Below, in pieces: positions 15,447-22,480 of a DNA stretch of 32,056 nucleotides. The notes below the pieces were generated by a model that searched no databases, was not told the DNA's origin, and worked only from the letters and a program-made list of their open reading frames with translations. Source of the stretch: Actinomycetota bacterium (GTDB taxonomy: Bacteria > Actinomycetota > Acidimicrobiia > Acidimicrobiales > Acidimicrobilacustridaceae); NCBI GenBank assembly GCA_009705225.1, contig WLCQ01000011.1, forward strand, positions 1 to 32,056. Direction: 5' to 3'. Positions within the stretch are counted from its first letter, which is position 1, and every line of letters starts with the position of its first letter. The position numbers and the translations under genes are program-made.

Positions 15447-15794
15447 TCAGCTGAAGAGCAGCGCGAGGAACGTCAGAGCACTCAGAGCGAGAAGCGCATA
15501 GGCGGGGATGAGCTGATTGCTCTCGTGACCGAGCCGGCGATGAGCCCTGACGGCAAGAGCGAAGTATCCGATGAGACCGAACGACGACAGCAGGCCCAGT
15601 TCAACAATGCCGCCGAGAAGGCTCAGAAGCAGGCCGACCGCAGCGGCGAGTTTGATGATGCCGAGTGATCGTTCGAAACCTGGCTTGTACCCGAGATCGC
15701 GCATGAGTTGCAGTACCTGGGGCGGGCCGCTGAAATCGTAAACGCCGGAGCCACCGACGACGAGCGCGGTGATGATCGAGAGGATGGTCGACAT
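15447..15794 (-). CDS. DoxX-like small integral membrane protein
   Basis: A 115-residue protein with four hydrophobic helices: ILSIITALVVGGSGVYDF, IIKLAAAVGLLLSLLGGIVELGLL, SFGLIGYFALAVRA and LIPAYALLALSALTFLALLF. The loop QVLQLMRDLGYKPGFERSLGIIKL matches the DoxX-like (DoxX_2) pattern. Family function is not settled; some members partner with redox enzymes at the membrane. A TACACT hexamer seven bases before the ATG, and no ribosome site, suggest a leaderless mRNA. It is divergent from the Ddn-like gene and convergent with the amidohydrolase. Confidence 0.8.
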   Translation of the reverse strand: MSTILSIITALVVGGSGVYDFSGPPQVLQLMRDLGYKPGFERSLGIIKLAAAVGLLLSLLGGIVELGLLSSFGLIGYFALAVRAHRRLGHESNQLIPAYALLALSALTFLALLFS

Positions 15795-15801
15795 GGCTCT
15801 G

Positions 15802-15807
15802 AGTGTA
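15802..15807 (-). promoter_or_regulatory. Leaderless-type -10 box of the DoxX-like gene
   Basis: TACACT on minus, seven bases before the ATG at 15794. Confidence 0.45.
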
Positions 15808-15870
15808 CGAGTCAGCGGACGGCACCCGGTGGATCAGACCCTTCTTGTCGGCGGGCACGGATCGGGAAGG

Positions 15871-15876
15871 TATCTT
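15871..15876 (+). promoter_or_regulatory. Leaderless-type -10 box of the Ddn-like gene
   Basis: TATCTT, seven bases before the ATG at 15884. A GGGAAGG lies 14 bases before the ATG, which is too far for a normal ribosome site. Confidence 0.45.
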
Positions 15877-15883
15877 CGCGTAC

Positions 15884-16309
15884 ATGTCGAATTACGAACC
15901 CAGCCCTTGGGAACCAATTGCCGATCATGTCGAGCGCTACATCGCTACCGATGGGGCCGATGGGTTCCTCTGGGAAGGCGGTGAGGTGATCATCCTCACC
16001 ACGACTGGTGCGAAGTCGGGCAAGGAACGGCGGACCCCGCTGATCCGGGTCACCGATGGAGAACGCTATTTCGTTGTCGCGTCAATGGGCGGTGCACCGA
16101 ACAACCCGAACTGGTACCACAACATGGTCGCCAACCCAGCCGTCACCATCCAGGATCGGGCCGAGGTTCTTGAGCTCGTGGCACGAACGGCCGATGCGGC
16201 AGAGAAGGCCCAGTACTGGCCGCTGGCTGTCGCTGCTTGGCCCGACTACGACAAGTATCAGGCTGGAACTGATCGCGATATCCCGCTGATGATCTGCGAG
16301 CGAGCCTGA
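15884..16309 (+). CDS. Deazaflavin (F420)-dependent nitroreductase family protein (Ddn-like)
   Basis: A 141-residue protein with the Ddn/FDOR split-barrel signature: VIILTTTGAKSGKERRTPLIRV (about 36-56) and YFVVASMGGAPNNPNWYHNMVANP (about 62-85). In known members these segments bind the phosphate and deazaflavin ring of F420 and the enzyme transfers hydride to quinones, enones or nitro compounds. The physiological substrate here is unknown. The ATG at 15884 is preferred over 15803 because it gives the family's usual N-terminus and follows a suitable -10 box. Nearby LLM-class oxidoreductase also suggests F420 use in this organism. Confidence 0.92.
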   Translation: MSNYEPSPWEPIADHVERYIATDGADGFLWEGGEVIILTTTGAKSGKERRTPLIRVTDGERYFVVASMGGAPNNPNWYHNMVANPAVTIQDRAEVLELVARTADAAEKAQYWPLAVAAWPDYDKYQAGTDRDIPLMICERA

Positions 16310-16353
16310 TTCGTTGACACATCCGGCATCGAAGGTGGTTGTGTTGCGCGGTT

Positions 16354-17025
16354 TCAGTCGCTGAGGCGGCGCCGCAGTTCGACGAACACCTCGGTGCCGG
16401 TGATCGCGCTGAGTTCATCAGCGAGGGAATCCACGACCCGTGATTCCCCGACGTAGGCGCGTTCGCCCTCGGTGCAGCACCAGGCCATGGTCGGACCTTC
16501 GTCGCCCCAATCCGCTCGTTTCCAGCGTCGGAGTGTCGCTCGCTCACGCCCATTCTCGAGTTGCTCCCAGTCGACGCGGATCGGAAGCTGCCAGCACACT
16601 GATGGTTTCCAGTCGAGGGGTGACTCTCCTGCCTCACCCGCGGCAATGTGCAGAGCGCAACCTTCACCGCCCTTGAACCCCGGGCGGTTGAGGAAGATGC
16701 ATGCTCCGTCGACGACGCGTGTATTGATCCTTCGGTCGTCACTGAAGATGCCGCCCTCCATCGCTGCACCGGCGAATTGAAAGATGGATGGCGAGAGCAT
16801 TGCGGCCATGGCGCTGATGAACATCGCTTCTTCCTCGTCGCCGAACTCTGCACCCACTGAGCAGCAGCCCTGGTTGAGCTGTTCTGCTGGTTCGTCAAGG
16901 ATGCCGAGGCAGCCTCGCCCCCAGATACACGTCCAGTTCGATTCGAGGAACTCACGATCGAACCGCCACTCGGTATCGGGGGTACTGATCTCGAGAATCG
17001 ACGGTTCCTGATCGGGCAGTTCCAT
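16354..17025 (-). CDS. Nine-cysteine protein, YkgJ-like metal-cluster candidate
   Basis: A 223-residue soluble protein with cysteines at 33, 39, 54, 55, 109, 123, 144, 183 and 184. Key segments are CIWGRGCLGI, QGCCSVGAEF, CIFLNRPGFKGGEGCALH, KPSVCWQLP and WCCTEGE. The CC pair, the later CALH and the P-x-x-C-x-x-x-P order recall the zinc/iron-chelating YkgJ cluster family but with wider spacing. I do not assign a function. The ATG at 17025 was chosen over a TTG at 17073; it follows a TAGGGT box by seven bases and lacks a ribosome site. The gene is divergent from the LLM-class oxidoreductase gene. Confidence 0.75.
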   Translation of the reverse strand: MELPDQEPSILEISTPDTEWRFDREFLESNWTCIWGRGCLGILDEPAEQLNQGCCSVGAEFGDEEEAMFISAMAAMLSPSIFQFAGAAMEGGIFSDDRRINTRVVDGACIFLNRPGFKGGEGCALHIAAGEAGESPLDWKPSVCWQLPIRVDWEQLENGRERATLRRWKRADWGDEGPTMAWCCTEGERAYVGESRVVDSLADELSAITGTEVFVELRRRLSD

Positions 17026-17032
17026 GGAGGAG

Positions 17033-17038
17033 ACCCTA
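17033..17038 (-). promoter_or_regulatory. Leaderless-type -10 box of the nine-cysteine gene
   Basis: TAGGGT on minus, seven bases before the ATG at 17025; the same hexamer serves the divergent gene at 17079-17084. Confidence 0.45.
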
Positions 17039-17078
17039 TGGCGCGTGTTCGGCTGGGCGCTGCGCTGCGCCAACTCGG

Positions 17079-17084
17079 TAGGGT
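17079..17084 (+). promoter_or_regulatory. Leaderless-type -10 box of the LLM oxidoreductase gene
   Basis: TAGGGT, six bases before the ATG at 17091. AGGG inside it could alternatively act as a weak ribosome site. Confidence 0.45.
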
Positions 17085-17090
17085 CCCCGA

Positions 17091-17999
17091 ATGATTATCG
17101 GATTCGCTCTACCTGTCTCGGGGTCCTGGGCGACCCCAGAGAACTGCATTGAGATCGCCGAGACCGCAGAGCGCCTTGGGTACGGCTCGCTCTGGACCTT
17201 CCAGCGGTTGTTGTCGCCGGTGACGCCGGAAGGCCAGCAGTGGCTTCCGCCCGCATATCACAGCGTGCTGGACCCACTCTCGGTGCTGTCGTTCGTGGCG
17301 GCACGGACCACGCGTGTGCGTCTCGGCGTCGCAGTGATCAATGCACCGTTCATGGCGCCGGTGCAGTTGGCCAAGATCGCCGCCACCATTGATCGACTTT
17401 CGAACGGCCGCCTCGATCTCGGAATCGGGGCGGGATGGATGCCTGACGAGTTCGCAGCTGTCGGAGCGCCGTTCGAACGGCGTGGCGCGCAGATGTCGGA
17501 ATACATCAGAGCTCTCGACGCATGTTGGGCTGGGGGAATCTCTTCGTTCGAAGGTGAGTTCAGTGTGTTGCCAGCATCGGTGATCGCTCCTTCGCCCGTG
17601 CAACATCCGCGACCGCAGATTCTGCTCGGAGGTGCCGCGCCAGCGGCATTGCGTCGTGTCGGTCGTCTGGCCGACGGGTGGATCAGCGCCAGTTCGACGG
17701 ACCTGACAACAGTTGGTGAATCGATCGAGATGATCCGACACGCGGCGGTCGCTGCCGGGCGCGACCCGAACCAGCTGCGATTCATCTGCCGGGGTGTCGT
17801 GCGGGTTCGTGACGGCGAACGGTCGCCTCTCACGGGAACCTTCGAGGAGATTCGACGCGATTTCCAAGACCTCGAAGCTCAGGGGATGACAGAGCTTTTC
17901 ATCGACCTGAACTTCGATCCGCAGATCGGCTCGGAGGATGCAGACCCGGAACAGTCGATGGAGCGAGCCCGGCGGGTGCTCGAGGAATTTGCACCCTGA
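17091..17999 (+). CDS. LLM-class (probable F420-dependent) oxidoreductase
   Basis: A 302-residue luciferase-like monooxygenase-fold enzyme. Seen: MIIGFALPVSG strand 1, AETAERLGYGSLWTFQ, VRLGVAVINAPFMAPVQLAKIAATIDRLSNGRLDLGIGAGW (about 76-116, the family's most conserved stretch), and ILLGGAAPAALRRVGRLADGWI. The pattern fits the TIGR03619-type F420 group common in actinobacteria, although FMN cannot be excluded. Reaction unknown; likely hydride transfer or monooxygenation of a hydrophobic substrate. Probably a single-gene unit, divergent from the nine-cysteine gene with 65 bases between the two starts. Confidence 0.9.
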   Translation: MIIGFALPVSGSWATPENCIEIAETAERLGYGSLWTFQRLLSPVTPEGQQWLPPAYHSVLDPLSVLSFVAARTTRVRLGVAVINAPFMAPVQLAKIAATIDRLSNGRLDLGIGAGWMPDEFAAVGAPFERRGAQMSEYIRALDACWAGGISSFEGEFSVLPASVIAPSPVQHPRPQILLGGAAPAALRRVGRLADGWISASSTDLTTVGESIEMIRHAAVAAGRDPNQLRFICRGVVRVRDGERSPLTGTFEEIRRDFQDLEAQGMTELFIDLNFDPQIGSEDADPEQSMERARRVLEEFAP

Positions 18000-18025
18000 A
18001 CGTTCTTGCTCGGATGTTCAGATTC

Positions 18026-20038
18026 TCACCCTGGGCGAGATTCTTGGTTCGTTGTCGATGTTGTCTCGGCCGAGCGCAACGATTCGAACGCGGCGGTGAG
18101 ATATTCACTCATTGCCGTGGCTCCCTCCGTCGTGAAATGAATTCCGTCTGCACGAAGTACCTTGCCGTTGTCATTGAGCGATCGACAGGCATCGTTCGGG
18201 CAGAGCTCTGCATCGAGGTCGATGATGTCGACATCGGGGTGATCAGCAGCGAACTGTCGTTGGAGCGCAGCCAATTGTGGGAACGTTCTTGAGTCGTCGG
18301 CATACTCCCGGCTCCAGTCGGCTGGATAGTTCCCCGGCCGCGGTTGGATCATGAGAACGAGGCGCGATCCACTCGAGGTGATCTGCGTGCGGAGTAGCTC
18401 GAGTTGCTCGAGATAGGCATCGTTGAAGTCTGGAGATCCAAACCTGAGCCACGTGCCATTGACGCGAACGTCATAGGTATCCCAGAGCACAGCCGAGAAC
18501 ACGACGAGATCCGGATGGAATTGCTCGATGGCCGAACGCCAGTCGTTGAGTGGCTTGCAGGTGGGGCAATCTTCGTTCACCACTCCGTTCCGGCGCTTGG
18601 GAAACCTCTGAAGACTCAGCCCGAAGCGAGCTTGGTTCCAGAGGGTTATCCGATCGGCAGGGAATGGCGACACGTAGGCCTTGGGAGCGGGAAATGCGAG
18701 TTCGCCACCACCCAGGGTCCAGGCCACAGAGTCGCCGAGGAGAAGCACTCGTACCGGGTTGCTGCCGGCGACTTCACCGGACGGGGGTGCGGAGCGGGTA
18801 CTCGCACCTTCGGGGGTCAATGGGATGGTGAGCACGAGACAGATGGCGACGGCCCCGGAAAGAGACGCCGCGGCGAGCGAAAACTGCCGACGGCTGAGCG
18901 AAGCGCGGTCTTTGGATTGTGCGGAGGTGCGTCGGAACGGTCGCTCGATCAGCACCAGGCTGACGAGAGTCGCAACAGCAGTGACCGCGATCCGCGCACC
19001 GAACAGGGCGAAGCCCTCAAGTCCTGTGTGTGCGGTGGTGAGGAACACCCTCGCCGGCCAGTGCCACAGGTAGAGCCCATAGGAAACCAGCCCGAGTTGT
19101 ACGAGCCATGGGTGTTGCAACACCCGGGTGACAGGGTGACCCTCGTGTCGTACGGCGAGCCAGATGATTGACGCGGTGATGACTGCGATGACGGCCAGAC
19201 CACCCTCATAGAGCCAGTTCTGGTGGAAGTCGACGATGACGAATGCGAATGTGAGTGCGAGAAGGGCGGCTGTGCCGGCGACGATCGAGATCGGTGTGGA
19301 TGCGATTCCACGAGCACGCGGTACGAGGAGGTTCAAGCATGCGAGTCCGACGCCGATCAGAAGCGCGTGTACCCGGGTGTCCGAACCGAAGTACACCCTC
19401 GAAGGGTCGGTGTCGGCGACATGGTGAATGGCCATGAGTGAAGCAGAGATGAGGGCGCCGATTGCGGCGAGCACGAATAGAGGTCGAGCGAGAGCCTGCG
19501 TCGTGCCCGATTTCCGTCGACGCACGACCAGAATCAGCGCCATCGCGATCAACGGGAAGACGATGTAGAACTGCTCCTCGATAGCCAGTGACCAGAAGTG
19601 GGCAATTGGTGTGTCGTGGCCGAACTGGCCCTCGTAGGAAGTTCCCGATGCGATAGCCGACCAGTTGTTCACATAGAACAGCGACGCGAGCGATTGCGTT
19701 CGGACAGCGGGTCGTGACGACGCCGGTTCGAGCCACCATGACAAGGCCACGGCGACAACGATGCACGCCATGGCTGCAGGAAGAAGCCGACGAGCTCGTC
19801 GGCTCCAGAATCCCTTGAGGGAGAATGCGCTGTTCGCACCGAATTCGACGAGCAGTAGGGACGTGATCAGGAAGCCGGACAGGACGAAGAAAACGTCAAC
19901 GCCGAGAAATCCTCCCGGCACTGCCTGCGGCGCGAAGTGGTAGAGCACGACGGCGAGAACTGCGATGCCGCGAAGACCATCGAGTGAGCGATGGTGACCG
20001 AATGATCCCGGAGCGTGGCGGTCTTCGTCGGGTCCCAT
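18026..20038 (-). CDS. Acyltransferase-3 membrane protein with C-terminal SGNH domain
   Basis: A 670-residue OafA/YrhL-type enzyme. The N-terminal part (about 17-405) has RSLDGLRGIAVLAVVLYHFAP, with the conserved catalytic His in the first helix, FFVLSGFLIT, and about ten membrane segments. The C-terminal domain (about 430-655) is SGNH-hydrolase like, with VRVLLLGDSVAW (Ser in GDSV) and ADGIHFT, supplying the Asp-His pair. Such proteins move acetyl or other acyl groups across the membrane onto surface glycans or lipids, the SGNH part acting outside. The first two codons are GTG and ATG in tandem (20041, 20038); ATG was taken. TACCGT lies just upstream and there is no ribosome site. Confidence 0.93.
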   Translation of the reverse strand: MGPDEDRHAPGSFGHHRSLDGLRGIAVLAVVLYHFAPQAVPGGFLGVDVFFVLSGFLITSLLLVEFGANSAFSLKGFWSRRARRLLPAAMACIVVAVALSWWLEPASSRPAVRTQSLASLFYVNNWSAIASGTSYEGQFGHDTPIAHFWSLAIEEQFYIVFPLIAMALILVVRRRKSGTTQALARPLFVLAAIGALISASLMAIHHVADTDPSRVYFGSDTRVHALLIGVGLACLNLLVPRARGIASTPISIVAGTAALLALTFAFVIVDFHQNWLYEGGLAVIAVITASIIWLAVRHEGHPVTRVLQHPWLVQLGLVSYGLYLWHWPARVFLTTAHTGLEGFALFGARIAVTAVATLVSLVLIERPFRRTSAQSKDRASLSRRQFSLAAASLSGAVAICLVLTIPLTPEGASTRSAPPSGEVAGSNPVRVLLLGDSVAWTLGGGELAFPAPKAYVSPFPADRITLWNQARFGLSLQRFPKRRNGVVNEDCPTCKPLNDWRSAIEQFHPDLVVFSAVLWDTYDVRVNGTWLRFGSPDFNDAYLEQLELLRTQITSSGSRLVLMIQPRPGNYPADWSREYADDSRTFPQLAALQRQFAADHPDVDIIDLDAELCPNDACRSLNDNGKVLRADGIHFTTEGATAMSEYLTAAFESLRSAETTSTTNQESRPG

Positions 20039-20046
20039 CACGCCGA

Positions 20047-20052
20047 ACGGTA
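20047..20052 (-). promoter_or_regulatory. Leaderless-type -10 box of the acyltransferase gene
   Basis: TACCGT on minus, five bases before the GTG at 20041 and eight before the ATG at 20038. Confidence 0.4.
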
Positions 20053-20081
20053 GTTGGCCGTTGCGAGGTGAGTTGGCGGTC

Positions 20082-20648
20082 TCAGCTGGTCATTCCGCCG
20101 AGCCCGACGAGACCGCGAGCAAGCTCGATCTCTCCCATATGCCGAAGGCCGTGCTGATAGATCCAGCACTCATAGCCGTCGAGCACCGTGATGCCCTGTT
20201 CGCCGCCGACTCTTGCGCTGTAGGTCGAAGCAACGACCGCTGGGTAGGGGTGGGGGATCACGACCCGCTTGAGCTCTTCGAGGTCAACCTGCTTCAACTG
20301 TGCCTCGGTGCGATCGAACACGGCGCGCTGGTAGAGCTTGAACTGTTCGAAGTCGCCGATGCGCTGATGGATCGTTTCATCCACGGACAACTCCTTGCCA
20401 TGGTCGTTGATCGACATCTGCACTCGTTCCTGCCATTCGTCATTCCAGATGGGCAGCTGCCCGGTGAGCACGAAGAAGGAGGAGTCCTGCATATTCGTAT
20501 AGTGGAACAGCGAGAAGGCGATGGGAAGCACGCCTTCGCGTTCGAAGTGGTTGACATGTTCGAGATCCATCGTGCTGACGGCTTGGTAGTACAGCGAATG
20601 CATGGCGGCCATACGTCGCTGCAGCGAGTCGATGATCAGATCTGTCAT
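20082..20648 (-). CDS. DinB-fold protein
   Basis: A 188-residue helical protein with the DinB/YfiT-like layout: a His in SLFHYTNMQDSSFFVLTG early and YQHGLRHMGEIELARGLVGL at the end, where the spaced histidines are typical metal ligands. Known relatives are thiol (bacillithiol or mycothiol) transferases or simply metal-binding proteins of unknown role. The ATG at 20648 follows GGGGATGACACC. It shares a 78-base divergent region with the YkgJ-like gene, whose partner downstream is another DinB-superfamily protein. Confidence 0.8.
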   Translation of the reverse strand: MTDLIIDSLQRRMAAMHSLYYQAVSTMDLEHVNHFEREGVLPIAFSLFHYTNMQDSSFFVLTGQLPIWNDEWQERVQMSINDHGKELSVDETIHQRIGDFEQFKLYQRAVFDRTEAQLKQVDLEELKRVVIPHPYPAVVASTYSARVGGEQGITVLDGYECWIYQHGLRHMGEIELARGLVGLGGMTS

Positions 20649-20726
20649 GGTGTCATCCCCGTGTTGGTGGTGGGGCGAGCGTAGGAAGTGACGCATGGAC
20701 TGTCAATTGTCCGAAAGGGGATTGTT
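20649..20726. promoter_or_regulatory. Divergent promoter region dinB-like / ykgJ-like
   Basis: 78 bases with both promoters presumably inside. A short dyad GGAC-tgtcaatt-GTCC at about 20698-20713 lies in the middle; no clear -35/-10 pair was found. Confidence 0.35.
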
Positions 20727-21149
20727 ATGGATGAACTGTTCGCTGATCCCGAACTGAGCATGTCGATCTGCGTCGGTTGTGGGCTGTGCTGTGACGGCAC
20801 GCTCCTGAGCCATCTTGCGGTTTCTGATGAAAGTGATCTCGGGATGCCGCTATGGGCCATGGGGGTCGAGCTGATCGCTGTCGCTGAGCCACCAGTAATC
20901 GAACTTCCATGCCCGGCGGTTGACCACGGAATCTGCACCATTCACCATCTGCATCGCCCGCGGGCATGTTCCCAGTTCGAATGTTCGCTTTCGCAGGCGG
21001 TGCTCGACGGGGAGATCGAACCGACCGCCGCTCGAGCAGCGATCGCCCGAACCCTCGAGGTGCGAGCCGAGGTGGGAGCCGGGAGCCGTCCCCGCTCTGA
21101 TCTTGATCAACTGCTTGATCGACATTTCCGTGGCAGCATTTGCGAATGA
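20727..21149 (+). CDS. YkgJ-family cysteine-cluster protein
   Basis: A 140-residue protein with the family signature C-x-x-C-x-x-C-C at 15-22 (CVGCGLCC) and further cysteines at 62, 70, 81 and 86, the last in CSQFEC. The cluster is thought to chelate zinc or iron; the cellular role of the family is unclear, with some members linked to protein or flagellin modification. The start at 20727 follows AAAGGGG at good spacing. Its stop overlaps the start of the next gene in ATGA, so the two are co-translated. Confidence 0.9.
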   Translation: MDELFADPELSMSICVGCGLCCDGTLLSHLAVSDESDLGMPLWAMGVELIAVAEPPVIELPCPAVDHGICTIHHLHRPRACSQFECSLSQAVLDGEIEPTAARAAIARTLEVRAEVGAGSRPRSDLDQLLDRHFRGSICE

Positions 21150-21778
21150 CTGAAGATCTTGCGCCCGCAGAGGTTGTGACCACCGCTTACATCGAACTTC
21201 GCGAGCGAGTCGTCGCATTGGTGCGTTCGCTGCCTGAGGATCGCGGCGATGTGGTGATTCCTGCGTGCCCGGATTGGACGGCACGCCAGTTGGTCGCTCA
21301 TCTGGTGGGCGTTCCTGAGGACATCATCACCGGCAACATGGACGGTGTCACCACTCGCGTCTGGACCGATGCGCAGGTCGCCCGTCACGATGGCAAGTCT
21401 CTGCAGGATTTGGCGGATTCCTACGAGGCAACAGGGCAGGTCTTCGATGACGTGCTCCCGATGATCGCTGAGCCGGTGAACTCCCAGATGGTCATGGACG
21501 CAGTCACTCACGAGCACGACCTGCGCGAGGCGCTCGGCGAACAGGGGGCTCGTGATTCGGCTGCGGTCGAGGTTGGACTCGCGTGGCTGCACTATGCGTT
21601 TGCCACTCGGTACTCAAGCCTGATGGCTGATCCGTTCACTGTTGAAGGCGTCGACTCCTACGAACTGCTCCGGTCGCTCACTGGTCGACGCACCACAGCC
21701 GAGATGGACGCGCTCGGTCTCGATGGTGCGGGGGTCTCAGCGATGCTGGTGGGCACACCGCTAGCGCCTGGCGTCTGA
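21146..21778 (+). CDS. Maleylpyruvate isomerase-family (MDMPI) mycothiol-dependent protein
   Basis: A 210-residue DinB-superfamily protein. The segment PACPDWTARQLVAHLVGVPED carries the first metal His and VTHEHDLREALG the HxHD pair, matching the MDMPI N-terminal domain. Relatives use mycothiol as cofactor, though few have a known substrate. The ATG at 21146 overlaps the upstream stop (ATGA); the track's TTG start two codons earlier adds nothing. Coupling with a cysteine-cluster protein is an unexplained but repeated-looking theme, with another DinB-fold gene just across the divergent promoter. Confidence 0.88.
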   Translation: MTEDLAPAEVVTTAYIELRERVVALVRSLPEDRGDVVIPACPDWTARQLVAHLVGVPEDIITGNMDGVTTRVWTDAQVARHDGKSLQDLADSYEATGQVFDDVLPMIAEPVNSQMVMDAVTHEHDLREALGEQGARDSAAVEVGLAWLHYAFATRYSSLMADPFTVEGVDSYELLRSLTGRRTTAEMDALGLDGAGVSAMLVGTPLAPGV

Positions 21779-21797
21779 GGTCCGGTTGGGCCGATGG

Positions 21798-22442
21798 TCA
21801 CCAGCTGTTCCAGTGCACGATCTGATCGGTCGGGATACGTGCCGCCGGTTTGAAATCCGTGCCGATCGTGTAGGCAATCGGGAAGAGTCCGCCCTGCGTG
21901 TACTTGTCGAACGGAATATCGAGGATCTCCGCTGCCTCGCGTTCGCTCGGGAGATGAAGGGTGGTCCACGCCGAACCGAGACCCCGTGAACGAAGCGCCA
22001 GCATGAAACTCCAGACCGCCGGAAGAAGTGAACCCCAGGTGCTTGCGGCTGCGAATGCGGGAAGGTTGTCGAGACGACCCTCGAGCAGCGGGATCATGAG
22101 AATCGGAACCTCATGGAAGTGATCGGCGAGATAGTTGGCCGAATCGGTGACCGCTGATTGGCGTTGCGCACGAGTGTCGGAATCCTCATAGGCGGGGCGA
22201 GCACCGCTGTCGCGATAGGCGACAAAGTTCGTCTTGTAGAGGTCGGCGAGCGCCTTCTTCTTGTCAGCATCAGTGATGAACATCCAGTGCCAGCCCTGCC
22301 GGTTCGAACCGGTAGGCGCCTGAAGTGCGAGATCGAGACACTCGAGCACGATCTCGGGCTCGACTGGTCGTTCGAGATCAAGCCGCTTACGAACAGAACG
22401 GGTGGTACTGAGAAGTTGATCGGCGGTGAGGTCGAGGTTCAT
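21798..22442 (-). CDS. Nitroreductase-family FMN oxidoreductase
   Basis: A 214-residue enzyme of the classical FMN nitroreductase fold: TTRSVRKRLD at 13-22 for the FMN phosphate, APTGSNRQGWHWMFIT, DSANYLADHFHEVPILMIPLL, and GLGSAWTTLHL with a Gly-rich FMN-binding turn. Substrates range from nitro compounds to quinones and dehydrogenation of small rings; none can be singled out. It follows the PLP enzyme gene by 38 bases on the same strand. The ribosome site is weak (GGCGGG abutting the ATG). Confidence 0.9.
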   Translation of the reverse strand: MNLDLTADQLLSTTRSVRKRLDLERPVEPEIVLECLDLALQAPTGSNRQGWHWMFITDADKKKALADLYKTNFVAYRDSGARPAYEDSDTRAQRQSAVTDSANYLADHFHEVPILMIPLLEGRLDNLPAFAAASTWGSLLPAVWSFMLALRSRGLGSAWTTLHLPSEREAAEILDIPFDKYTQGGLFPIAYTIGTDFKPAARIPTDQIVHWNSW

Positions 22443-22480
22443 CCCGCCATCGTGTCAGGTGGCGGGGGTCTGTGCGGTGG

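Noticed and set aside
16310-16353. Imperfect dyad ACACATCC...GGTTGTGT between convergent genes
   Set aside because: Eight pairs with a mismatch and no T run; cannot be told from chance.
22300-22320. GGTTCGAACC, resembling a tRNA T-loop
   Set aside because: A self-complementary ten-mer inside the nitroreductase coding sequence; no surrounding cloverleaf.
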